A stretch of 64,000 nt of DNA from Halioglobus sp. (lineage in GTDB: Bacteria > Pseudomonadota > Gammaproteobacteria > Pseudomonadales > Halieaceae): contig JAGRIH010000001.1 of NCBI GenBank assembly GCA_020443345.1, positions 1-64,000 on the forward strand, in the 5' to 3' direction. The position numbers were made by a program, and so were the translations under genes. A model generated the notes under the pieces. That model had not been told where the DNA came from. It was given only the letters and a program-made list of their open reading frames with translations, and did no database searches. The first letter of the stretch is position 1. Each line of letters begins with the position of its first letter. Shown in pieces: positions 56,970-64,000 of the stretch.

Positions 56970-58985
56970 TTGCTGAATCGTCTGGGCAGCTATGTAACGC
57001 GCTCTGCTTCCGGTTTTGTCGGAAGCATGCGGGACGTTCTCGAAAAAATTGTCGAATTGCCGCGCAACATCAAGCAGGCCTGCCTGCTCTGCCTGGATAT
57101 GGTGTTTGTCACCTCCGCGATGTGGCTGTCGGTGGCATTTCGCTACGGCCACCTCAACTTTCACCTGGGATTGACCGAGTACACCTGCGCAGGGGTCACA
57201 GTGCTGGTCAGCGCCGTGGTGTTTCTGCGCCTGGGCCTGTACCGCGCGGTGATCCGCTTCATGGGACAGCAGGCCATCTGGGCGGTCATTACCGCGGTCA
57301 GCTATTCCGCCCTGATCCTGGCCGCCACGGTCTTCTTCACCCAGGCCGCGGTGCCGCGCTCGATGCCGTTTATCTACTGGGGTCTGGCCTTGCTGTGTAT
57401 CGGCGGTACACGGCTTACCGTGCGCGCCTACTACCAGGCCAAACTGCGCTCCCTGTCGGAAAACGTGATTATCTACGGTGCGGGAGAGTCCGGGCGGCAG
57501 CTGCTCACCGCGCTGCATCACGGCGACCAGTATCGCGCGGTGGTGTTCGTCGACGACGACCCTTACTTGCAGTATTCCGTGATCAACGGCCTGCAGGTGG
57601 CGCGCCCGGAAGACATGGAACAACTGATCGCGCAGCACGATATCACACAGGTACTGCTGGCCATTCCCTCCGCCTCCTCGGAGCGGCGCCGCGAGATCAT
57701 CAACTCGCTGGTGGGCCTGCCGGTATATGTGCGCACCGTCCCGAAAATCAACGAACTGGTGGCCGGACAGGCCGACATCAACCAGATCAGGGACATCGAT
57801 CTGGACGACCTGCTGGGCCGCGAGCCGGTCCCTCCGCGCCCGGAACTGATCGAGCGCTGTATCACCGGCAAGGTGGTTATGGTGACCGGGGCCGGCGGCT
57901 CGATCGGCTCGGAGTTGTGTCGGCAGATACTGATGTGCGGTTGCAGCGAGCTGTTGCTGCTGGATAATTCCGAATACTCCCTGTACAGCGTCGAGCGCGA
58001 GCTGCGCGAACTGATGGAGCGCCTCAATCTGCAGGCGCAGATCGTCGCCCTGCTCGGGTCGGTTAGAGACCAGCGCCGGCTGGAGAGCATCTACCGCAGT
58101 TTCGATGTGCAGACGGTGTATCACGCCGCGGCGTACAAGCACGTTCCGATCGTGGAATACAACATCGCCGAGGGTGTGTCCAACAATGTATTCGGCACCT
58201 GGTACGCTGCCGAGGCTGCGCGCCGGGCGGGCGTGGAGACCTTTGTTCTGATCTCTACCGACAAGGCGGTGCGCCCCACCAATATCATGGGTGCCTCCAA
58301 GCGGTTTGCCGAGATGATCCTGCAGGGGCTGGCCCAGAAAGACACGGCTACACGCTTTTGCATGGTGCGCTTCGGCAACGTGCTGGGCTCCTCGGGCTCG
58401 GTAGTGCCGCTGTTTCGCGAGCAAATTGCCAGCGGGGGACCGGTCACGGTGACCCACCCCGAGGTCTCGCGCTACTTCATGAGCATCCCCGAGGCCGCGC
58501 AACTGGTGTTGCAGGCCGGCGCCATGGGTACCGGTGGCGACGTGTTCGTGCTGGACATGGGCGAGCCGGTGCGAATCGTCGATCTGGCGCGGCGCATGAT
58601 CCGCCTCAGCGGCTACGAGATGAACCACGATTCCCACGTGGGAGAACACATCGACATCGAGTTCATCGGGCTGCGGCCGGGGGAAAAACTCCACGAGGAA
58701 CTGATGCTTGGTACCAACGTCACCGGCACCGGCCATCCAATGATCATGCGTGCCGAGGAAGAGTGTCTGTCCTACAATCAGATCCATCGCCACCTCACCG
58801 ACTTGATGCGCTACTGTGATGCACTGGATTGCGCCGGTATCAGTGCGGTACTCAGTGCGGCGGTCAGCGGCTTTGTCAACCACCAGGTGCGTCACGACCA
58901 CCTCTGGAACAAACAGGGGCGCGTGCTGCATCTCGACGCCGTGGCGACGTCGAACGTGAAAGAGCTGTTCCCCGACAAAACCTGA
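56970..58985 (+). CDS. UDP-GlcNAc 4,6-dehydratase, WbpM-like membrane protein
   Basis: The 671-residue protein has four N-terminal helices (about 38-130), a first nucleotide-binding domain (VIIYGAGESGRQ) and a second SDR domain (VTGAGGSIGSELC). In the active site, NIMGASK has Met where SDRs have Tyr, a hallmark of WbpM-type dehydratases. It makes the 4-keto-6-deoxy sugar used by the WbpV-like enzyme. TTG start at 56970 gives the WbpM-like length; ATG at 57027 is an alternative. Confidence 0.9.
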   Translation: MLNRLGSYVTRSASGFVGSMRDVLEKIVELPRNIKQACLLCLDMVFVTSAMWLSVAFRYGHLNFHLGLTEYTCAGVTVLVSAVVFLRLGLYRAVIRFMGQQAIWAVITAVSYSALILAATVFFTQAAVPRSMPFIYWGLALLCIGGTRLTVRAYYQAKLRSLSENVIIYGAGESGRQLLTALHHGDQYRAVVFVDDDPYLQYSVINGLQVARPEDMEQLIAQHDITQVLLAIPSASSERRREIINSLVGLPVYVRTVPKINELVAGQADINQIRDIDLDDLLGREPVPPRPELIERCITGKVVMVTGAGGSIGSELCRQILMCGCSELLLLDNSEYSLYSVERELRELMERLNLQAQIVALLGSVRDQRRLESIYRSFDVQTVYHAAAYKHVPIVEYNIAEGVSNNVFGTWYAAEAARRAGVETFVLISTDKAVRPTNIMGASKRFAEMILQGLAQKDTATRFCMVRFGNVLGSSGSVVPLFREQIASGGPVTVTHPEVSRYFMSIPEAAQLVLQAGAMGTGGDVFVLDMGEPVRIVDLARRMIRLSGYEMNHDSHVGEHIDIEFIGLRPGEKLHEELMLGTNVTGTGHPMIMRAEEECLSYNQIHRHLTDLMRYCDALDCAGISAVLSAAVSGFVNHQVRHDHLWNKQGRVLHLDAVATSNVKELFPDKT

Positions 58986-59070
58986 TGCGCGGTTGGACGC
59001 CCCGCTGCGTGGGCGCGTGTGGCTGAACCGCTCCACGCCAACCAGACACAGGGATCACAAGGATTAAGAA

Positions 59071-60033
59071 ATGACGGATTTCGACGTATTCAACGGCGAC
59101 GCGGACGGCATCTGCGCCCTGGCGCAGTTGCGCAACGCCGAGCCGCGCGACGCGCGGCTGATTACCGGAGTAAAGCGCGACATCAACCTGCTGCAGCGAG
59201 TCGAACCCGGCGCCGGCGCGCGGCTGACGGTGCTCGATGTGTCGCTGGACAAGAACCGTAGCGACCTCGAGCGCGCGTTGGCAGCCGGTGCCGAGGTGTT
59301 TTATTGCGACCACCACTTCGCCGGCGACATCCCCGACCATCCGAACCTGCACACCCTGATCAACACGGCGCCCGATGTATGCACCAGCTTGCTGGTGAAC
59401 CATCACCTCGACGGCGCATTCCTGGCATGGGCGGTGGTGGGCACCTTCGGCGACAACCTGCGCGACAGCGCGCAGCGCATCGCCCGACCTCTGGGGCTGT
59501 CCGCTGAGCGTCTGGCGAGCCTGGAAAATCTGGGGGTGTACATCAACTACAACGGCTACGGCTCGCAGCTGGAGGACCTGCATTTCGAGCCCGCGCAACT
59601 GTACCGCCTGATCAGCGCCTATGCCAGTCCCTTTGATTTCATGCGCGACGGCGCGCAGCATTTCCAGAAGCTGGAGCAGGGCTACCGGCAGGATATGGCC
59701 AGTGCAGCCGCCCTGCAGCCGCACTACAGGAATGGCGCGGTGGCGGTATACCTGTTTCCCGACGAACCCTGGGCGCGTCGCGTCAGCGGTGTGTACAGCA
59801 ATGACCTGGCCAATGCCGATCCCCACCGCGCACACGCGGTGTTGACCAGCAGGCCCAACGGTTGTTATCTGGTCAGCGTGCGCGCACCGCTCAACAACAA
59901 GACCGGCGCCGACGAGTTGTGCAGGCAATTTCCCACGGGAGGCGGGCGCAAGGCTGCCGCGGGCATCAATGACCTGCCGGCGGAACAACTGCAGAAGTTC
60001 ATCGATACGTTCGCGGGCTTTTACGCCCAGTGA
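59071..60033 (+). CDS. DHH family phosphoesterase
   Basis: The 320-residue protein has the DHH metal motifs FNGDADGICA near the N-terminus and YCDHHFAGD at about 85-93, and a C-terminal DHHA1-like GGGRKAAAGI. DHH enzymes are Mn-dependent nucleases or phosphodiesterases (RecJ, NrnA, pyrophosphatase types). The exact substrate is unknown. It stands 85 nt after wbpM and faces a membrane-protein gene. Confidence 0.87.
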   Translation: MTDFDVFNGDADGICALAQLRNAEPRDARLITGVKRDINLLQRVEPGAGARLTVLDVSLDKNRSDLERALAAGAEVFYCDHHFAGDIPDHPNLHTLINTAPDVCTSLLVNHHLDGAFLAWAVVGTFGDNLRDSAQRIARPLGLSAERLASLENLGVYINYNGYGSQLEDLHFEPAQLYRLISAYASPFDFMRDGAQHFQKLEQGYRQDMASAAALQPHYRNGAVAVYLFPDEPWARRVSGVYSNDLANADPHRAHAVLTSRPNGCYLVSVRAPLNNKTGADELCRQFPTGGGRKAAAGINDLPAEQLQKFIDTFAGFYAQ

Positions 60034-60081
60034 ACTCCCGCTGGCAGGCCGCGCAGCTTACGGCACAGCGCACCGACCGGC

Positions 60082-60498
60082 TCAGTCGTCCACATCATCC
60101 ACGTCGAACTGCCCGGTGAGGCGGCGCCGGATATGGGACCAGGACATCCCCACGGCCAGCAGCACAGACAGCAGCAGCAGCGCCAGCCAACTGATGGTGC
60201 CGGGCGCATTGATATTCAACCAGCCCAGGTCTACCAGCAGCCAGATGAGGCAGGAAAAAAACGCGGCGCCCAGAATAATGCCGAGCCATCCCATCGACAT
60301 GAAGGTGGCGCGCAGGAAGATGATCCAGCCAATGAGCAGCAACACCCCCACCAGCGCCAGCACCGGGCCAAAGGTCGCGTTTGCGGAAAATACCCAGCTC
60401 AGATAGGAGTAGTCGGTCGGGTTGTAGGTGCCGAACACCAGTGCGGCCGCGAACACCCAGCGCCCCAGAAAACTACCTGCATTGAATCCCCTTGCCAT
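60082..60498 (-). CDS. DUF6524-like four-helix membrane protein
   Basis: The 138-residue protein has four hydrophobic helices (about 10-25, 40-64, 68-90 and 98-118) and an acidic C-terminus (DVDDVDD). It opens with a conserved GFNAGSFLGRW segment and carries FGTYNPTDYSY, recognisable in a family of unknown function found in marine bacteria. Assignment to DUF6524 is by recognition. It is convergent with the DHH gene and divergent from ttcA. Confidence 0.78.
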   Translation of the reverse strand: MARGFNAGSFLGRWVFAAALVFGTYNPTDYSYLSWVFSANATFGPVLALVGVLLLIGWIIFLRATFMSMGWLGIILGAAFFSCLIWLLVDLGWLNINAPGTISWLALLLLSVLLAVGMSWSHIRRRLTGQFDVDDVDD

Positions 60499-60724
60499 GA
60501 CAGCGGCTCCCCGTTAGTCAAGTTATTGGCCGGCCAGTGTTGTCTGCCTGGCGTCATGATAAGCGCTACCCCGGGGGTGAGGCCAGCCTCGTGCCGGAAA
60601 GCGGCGGATGCGCCGTGCCGCGGTGGCCCGCCGGCCTCTGAACAGCCCGCCAGGCGGGTGGACTGGCGGGCGTCCAAGCAAGTAAAATGCGCGCCCCATC
60701 GAGGGCTTCAACGGTTGAGCTGAC

Positions 60725-61576
60725 GTGCCAGAATTGTCCCGCAAGGAAAAAACCGAATACAACAAGTTGCAGAAGCGCCTGCGCCGCAACGCGGGCAATG
60801 CCATCGCCGATTACCGGATGATCGAGCAGGGCGATACGGTCATGGTGTGCCTGTCCGGCGGCAAGGACTCTTACGGCATGCTCGACATCCTGCTCAACCT
60901 GCGCCGCAGCGCGCCGGTGGCCTTCGACCTGGTCGCGGTCAACCTGGACCAGAAACAGCCCGGTTTTCCCGAGGACGTGCTGCCCGACTACCTGTCCGGG
61001 CTGGGTATCGCCTATTACATACTGGAAAAAGACACCTACAGCATCGTCAAACAGGTGGTACCCGAGGGCAAGACTACCTGTGGCCTGTGCTCGCGGCTGC
61101 GCCGGGGCAGTCTGTACGGCTTTGCGCAGGAAATCGGCGCCACCAAGATCGCCCTGGGGCACCACCGGGACGATATCGTGGAGACGCTGTTTTTGAACAT
61201 GTTTTTCAACGGCAGCCTCAAAGCGATGCCGCCCAAGCTGCTCAGCGACGACGGGCGCAACGTGGTAATCCGGCCCCTGGCGTACTGCCGGGAGCGCGAC
61301 CTGGCGCGCTTCGCCCGCTATCGCGACTACCCCATCATTCCCTGCAACCTGTGCGGCTCCCAGGAAAACCTGCAGCGGGTGCAGATCAAGAAGATGCTGG
61401 CGCAGTGGGAGCGCGACTACCCGGGGCGCACCGAGAGTATCTTTCGCAGCATTCGCAACGTGGCGCCCTCGCAACTGGCCGACACCGAACTGTTTGATTT
61501 TGCCGGCCTGCGCGCCGCCGAGCCCGGCATCGACGACAACCTGTACGTCCCGGCTATCCAGGTGGTCAATTTATAG
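60725..61576 (+). CDS. ttcA: tRNA 2-thiocytidine(32) synthetase
   Basis: The 283-residue enzyme thiolates C32 of tRNA. It has the PP-loop SGGKDS at about 44-49 and two CxxC pairs (CGLC; CNLC) that bind a 4Fe-4S cluster. It needs sulfur from a cysteine desulfurase such as the 38-kb enzyme. Start is GTG. TAAAAT at 60683-60688 is a candidate -10. Its stop overlaps the ccmA GTG by 1 nt, an unusual coupling with cytochrome maturation. Confidence 0.95.
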   Translation: MPELSRKEKTEYNKLQKRLRRNAGNAIADYRMIEQGDTVMVCLSGGKDSYGMLDILLNLRRSAPVAFDLVAVNLDQKQPGFPEDVLPDYLSGLGIAYYILEKDTYSIVKQVVPEGKTTCGLCSRLRRGSLYGFAQEIGATKIALGHHRDDIVETLFLNMFFNGSLKAMPPKLLSDDGRNVVIRPLAYCRERDLARFARYRDYPIIPCNLCGSQENLQRVQIKKMLAQWERDYPGRTESIFRSIRNVAPSQLADTELFDFAGLRAAEPGIDDNLYVPAIQVVNL

Positions 61577-62220
61577 TGTCCCGCCCCGGACCGGGCGCGT
61601 TGTGCACACTCGGGGAGGCGGGCGGCCCGCTACTGGCCGCTCGGGACGTCTCCCTGGAGCGCGGCGGCCGCCAGTTGTTCACGCGCCTGTCCTTCGAGGT
61701 GCACGGCGGCCACCTGGTGCAGATCGAGGGGGCCAACGGCGCCGGCAAGACCAGCCTGTTGCGGATTCTCGCGGGCCTGTCGCGCCACGGTTTCGAGGGG
61801 CGCGTGCAGCGTGGCGCGGCGCTGCTGTACCTGGGCCACGCCAGCGGCGTCAAGGGGCTGTTGAGCCCGCGCGAAAACCTCGCCTGGCATGTCGCCGGGG
61901 AGGGCAGCTACAGCGCTGCGCAGATCGAGGCGGCACTGGCGGCCGTGGGGCTGTACGGCTATGAGGACGTGCCCAGTAACACCCTGTCCGCGGGCCAGCA
62001 CCGGCGTGTCAACCTGGCCCGACTGCACCTGTCGCGCAGCCCGCTGTGGCTGCTGGATGAGCCCTTTACCGCCATCGACCGGCGCGGCGTCGGCGAACTG
62101 GAGGAGTTGCTGGTGGCACACGCCGAGCGCGGCGGTGCGGTGGTTTTTACCTCCCACCAGCCTCTGCGTGTGAACTACGACGTGCGCGCGCTGTGCCTGC
62201 TGCGCGGGCTGCTGCCGTGA
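61576..62220 (+). CDS. ccmA: Cytochrome c maturation ABC transporter ATP-binding protein
   Basis: The 214-residue ATPase has Walker A GANGAGKTS, the signature LSAGQHRR and Walker B LWLLDEP. With CcmB, CcmC and CcmD it releases heme-loaded CcmE. Start is GTG, overlapping the ttcA stop. It overlaps ccmB by 4 nt. Confidence 0.95.
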   Translation: MSRPGPGALCTLGEAGGPLLAARDVSLERGGRQLFTRLSFEVHGGHLVQIEGANGAGKTSLLRILAGLSRHGFEGRVQRGAALLYLGHASGVKGLLSPRENLAWHVAGEGSYSAAQIEAALAAVGLYGYEDVPSNTLSAGQHRRVNLARLHLSRSPLWLLDEPFTAIDRRGVGELEELLVAHAERGGAVVFTSHQPLRVNYDVRALCLLRGLLP

Positions 62221-62903
62221 CGCGCCCCGGCGCCCTGGCTTTCAGCGCGCGAGTGCTGCGCCGGCAACTGGTGCTGGCTGTGCGCCGCCCGGTTGAAATT
62301 GGCAACCCCCTGCTGTTTTTCGCCATGGTGGTGGCCCTGTTTCCCCTCGGTCTGGGGCCGGCGCCGGCGCAGTTGAGCCTGTTCGCCCCGGGTATTTTGT
62401 GGATCATCGCCCTGCTGTCCAACCTGCTGACCTCGGATGCCGTGTTTCGCGGTGATTTCGAGGACGGCGCCCTGGAGCAGTTGCTGCTGGCGCCGCAGCC
62501 GCTGTTCCTGTCGGTGCTGGCCTATATCTGCGCCCACTGGCTGGTGACCGGCCTGCTGCTGGCGCTGGTGTCGCCGGTGTTTGCCGTGATGCTGCACATG
62601 GCGCCGGCGGGGATCGCCGCGCTGGTGCTCAGCCTGCTGCTGGGCACCGCGGTGCTGAGCCTGGTGGGCGGTATTGGCGCGGCGCTCACCGTGGGCCTCA
62701 GGCGCGGCGGCATGTTGATCTCCCTGCTGATTCTGCCGCTGTACATGCCGGTGCTGATTTTTGGCAGCGCCGCCGTGCAGGCCGCGCTCAGCGGCCTGGC
62801 GGCGGGCCCCTACCTGGCGATTCTGGGGGCCATGCTGTGCCTGGGCATGGCACTGGCGCCCCTGGCGATAGCCGCCGCACTGCGCATCAGTGTGGATGCC
62901 TGA
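62217..62903 (+). CDS. ccmB: Heme exporter membrane protein CcmB
   Basis: The 228-residue protein has six membrane helices and the family blocks DFEDGALEQLLL and RRGGMLISLLILPLYMPVLIFG. It is the membrane partner of CcmA. The start is GTG at the GTGA overlap with ccmA. A 91-nt gap with a hairpin and promoter precedes ccmC. Confidence 0.95.
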   Translation: MTRPGALAFSARVLRRQLVLAVRRPVEIGNPLLFFAMVVALFPLGLGPAPAQLSLFAPGILWIIALLSNLLTSDAVFRGDFEDGALEQLLLAPQPLFLSVLAYICAHWLVTGLLLALVSPVFAVMLHMAPAGIAALVLSLLLGTAVLSLVGGIGAALTVGLRRGGMLISLLILPLYMPVLIFGSAAVQAALSGLAAGPYLAILGAMLCLGMALAPLAIAAALRISVDA

Positions 62904-62956
62904 TGATGGACTCTGGCAGTCCCATGTGCCAGATCAGGTTCGCCGCCGAACACTGG

Positions 62957-62984
62957 TTGTCCGGCGGCGCCCGCGCTGTATAAT
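62957..62984 (+). promoter_or_regulatory. Internal ccmC promoter overlapped by a hairpin
   Basis: TTGTCC (62957-62962), a 16-bp spacer and TATAAT (62979-62984) stand just before ccmC. The hairpin CGCCGCCG (62941-62948) / CGGCGGCG (62962-62969) covers the -35. A normal start site would leave a leader of only about 4 nt before the ATG at 62995. Confidence 0.55.
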
Positions 62985-62994
62985 TGCCGCCGCT

Positions 62995-63744
62995 ATGTGG
63001 TCCTTCTTCCATAAACTCGGCTCCCCACCCTGGCTGTACGCCATCTCCGGCAGCATTCTGCGCTGGCTGTTGCCCGCCACCCTGCTGGCCCTGGCGGTGG
63101 GCCTGGCCTGGGGGCTGTTGTTTACCGGTCCGGAGGCCCGCCAGGGCAACAGTTACCGTATTATCTATATTCACGTGCCCGCAGCGGTCGTGGCGCTGGC
63201 GGGTTATTACGTGATGGCCATCGCCGGCGCGGTGAATCTGATCTGGAAGATGAAAATGGCCGATGTGGCGATGAAGTCCGCCGCGCCCATCGGCGCGGCA
63301 CTGACCTTTATCGCCCTGGTGACGGGGGCTATCTGGGGCAAGCCCACCTGGGGCACCTGGTGGGTGTGGGACGCGCGCATCACCTCCATGCTGATTCTGC
63401 TGTTTCTCTACCTGGGGGTGCTGGCCCTGTACGAGGCCTTCGACAACAAGGCGGCGGCCGGCAAGGCCTGCGCGGTGCTGAGCCTGGTGGGTATGGTGAA
63501 CATTCCCATCATCTACAAATCCGTGGACTGGTGGTACAGCCTGCACCAGCCGGCCTCGATCAAGTTCATCGGCCAGTCCACCATAGATTCGAGCATGCTG
63601 CATCCCCTGCTGCTGATGATTGCGGCCTTTTATGCGCTGTTCACCTGCTGCCTGTTGCTCAATATGCGCGCCGAGCTGCTGCAGCGCGAGGCCCGCACCA
63701 ACTGGGTGAAGAAACTGGCGGTCGCCGCGGACAGCCGCGGGTGA
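62995..63744 (+). CDS. ccmC: Heme exporter protein CcmC
   Basis: The 249-residue protein has six helices and the periplasmic tryptophan-rich WGKPTWGTWWVWDARIT motif that holds heme with flanking histidines (IHVPA; LHQPAS). It loads heme onto CcmE. The N-terminus (MWSFFHKLGSPPWLY) matches homologs, so ATG 62995 is firm, yet no Shine-Dalgarno is visible and a promoter lies almost directly upstream. Confidence 0.96.
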   Translation: MWSFFHKLGSPPWLYAISGSILRWLLPATLLALAVGLAWGLLFTGPEARQGNSYRIIYIHVPAAVVALAGYYVMAIAGAVNLIWKMKMADVAMKSAAPIGAALTFIALVTGAIWGKPTWGTWWVWDARITSMLILLFLYLGVLALYEAFDNKAAAGKACAVLSLVGMVNIPIIYKSVDWWYSLHQPASIKFIGQSTIDSSMLHPLLLMIAAFYALFTCCLLLNMRAELLQREARTNWVKKLAVAADSRG

Positions 63745-63980
63745 GTATCGGTCAGATGTGGGAGGCGCTGTCACAGAAGCTGTATTTTCACAGTATCGAC
63801 GCGCTGCTGGCGATGGACGGCCACGGAACTTTTGTGTGGTCCGCGTACCTGATTACGGTAGTGGTGGTCGCCGCCATTCTGATCGCGCCGCGGCGGCGCC
63901 AGCGGCGTTTTCTGCGCCGGCTGGCGGGCGAGATCAAGCGTGCCCGCGGCGACCGCGCCAACGTTAGAGAGGACATCTGA
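63741..63980 (+). CDS. ccmD: Heme exporter protein CcmD
   Basis: The 79-residue protein has one membrane helix (about 31-50) and a basic cytoplasmic tail. ALLAMDGHGTFVWSAY is the family motif. It stabilises the CcmC-CcmE complex. GTG at 63741 overlaps ccmC; ATG at 63756 is an alternative start. Its stop overlaps the ccmE start by 1 nt. Confidence 0.9.
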   Translation: MSIGQMWEALSQKLYFHSIDALLAMDGHGTFVWSAYLITVVVVAAILIAPRRRQRRFLRRLAGEIKRARGDRANVREDI

Positions 63981-64000
63981 TGCATCCGGTTCGCAAACAA
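63980..64000 (+). CDS. ccmE: CcmE heme chaperone, first seven codons
   Basis: ATG at 63980 overlaps the ccmD stop and begins M-H-P-V-R-K-Q, the typical CcmE N-terminus. The window ends here. The operon order ccmABCDE supports the call. Confidence 0.8.

Overview
The window comes from a GC-rich gammaproteobacterium. The gene orders tadA-mltF-purL, secDF-suhB-trmJ, mtaD-ubiG-mupP-yciK next to gyrA, and gyrA-serC-pheA-tyrA-aroA-cmk-rpsA-ihfB are those of Pseudomonas-like and marine Cellvibrionales/Halieaceae-like lineages. TonB-dependent receptors, a sulfatase and aromatic-acid genes fit a marine or aquatic heterotroph; the exact family is an inference. I saw no rRNA, tRNA, CRISPR array or intact transposase.

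Positions 1-26,400 are accessory catabolic sequence. An aldehyde dehydrogenase, an acetoacetate-decarboxylase-family protein and a UbiD-family decarboxylase (1.3-5.4 kb) are followed by a LysR regulator with two operator-like dyads and a histidine-kinase remnant. From 7.9 to 14.8 kb the minus strand carries a HisKA_2 kinase, an ANTAR (RNA-binding) response regulator, a terminator-like hairpin, and then an acyl-CoA dehydrogenase, NmrA-like protein, arylsulfatase and second NmrA-like protein. This is a plausible antitermination-controlled catabolic operon. Next come a YdhR-like monooxygenase, a complete TonB receptor with cytochrome b561, and a minus-strand pobA / AhpD-like / SnoaL-like group.

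Positions 21.2-23.4 kb are a rearrangement scar. A secreted barrel-protein gene appears split onto opposite strands, its C-terminal half fused in frame to a TonB-receptor N-terminus, and a group II intron reverse-transcriptase remnant lies nearby. FkbM methyltransferase, exonuclease III, a DUF6491-like protein and YaiI lead back to conserved sequence.

Positions 26.7-53.6 kb are housekeeping: YjbQ, TadA, MltF, PurL, SecD/SecF, SuhB, TrmJ, a cysteine desulfurase preceded by a 174-bp imperfect palindrome, the YciK/MupP/UbiG/MtaD group, GyrA, the serine/aromatic amino-acid run, Cmk, ribosomal protein S1, IHF-beta and LapA. PyrF and ComEA follow. At 55-59 kb, where Pseudomonas keeps its O-antigen cluster, only a three-gene WbpV/WbpL/WbpM-like set is present. 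The window ends with a DHH phosphoesterase, a DUF6524-like membrane protein, TtcA and the cytochrome c maturation operon ccmABCD with the first codons of ccmE.
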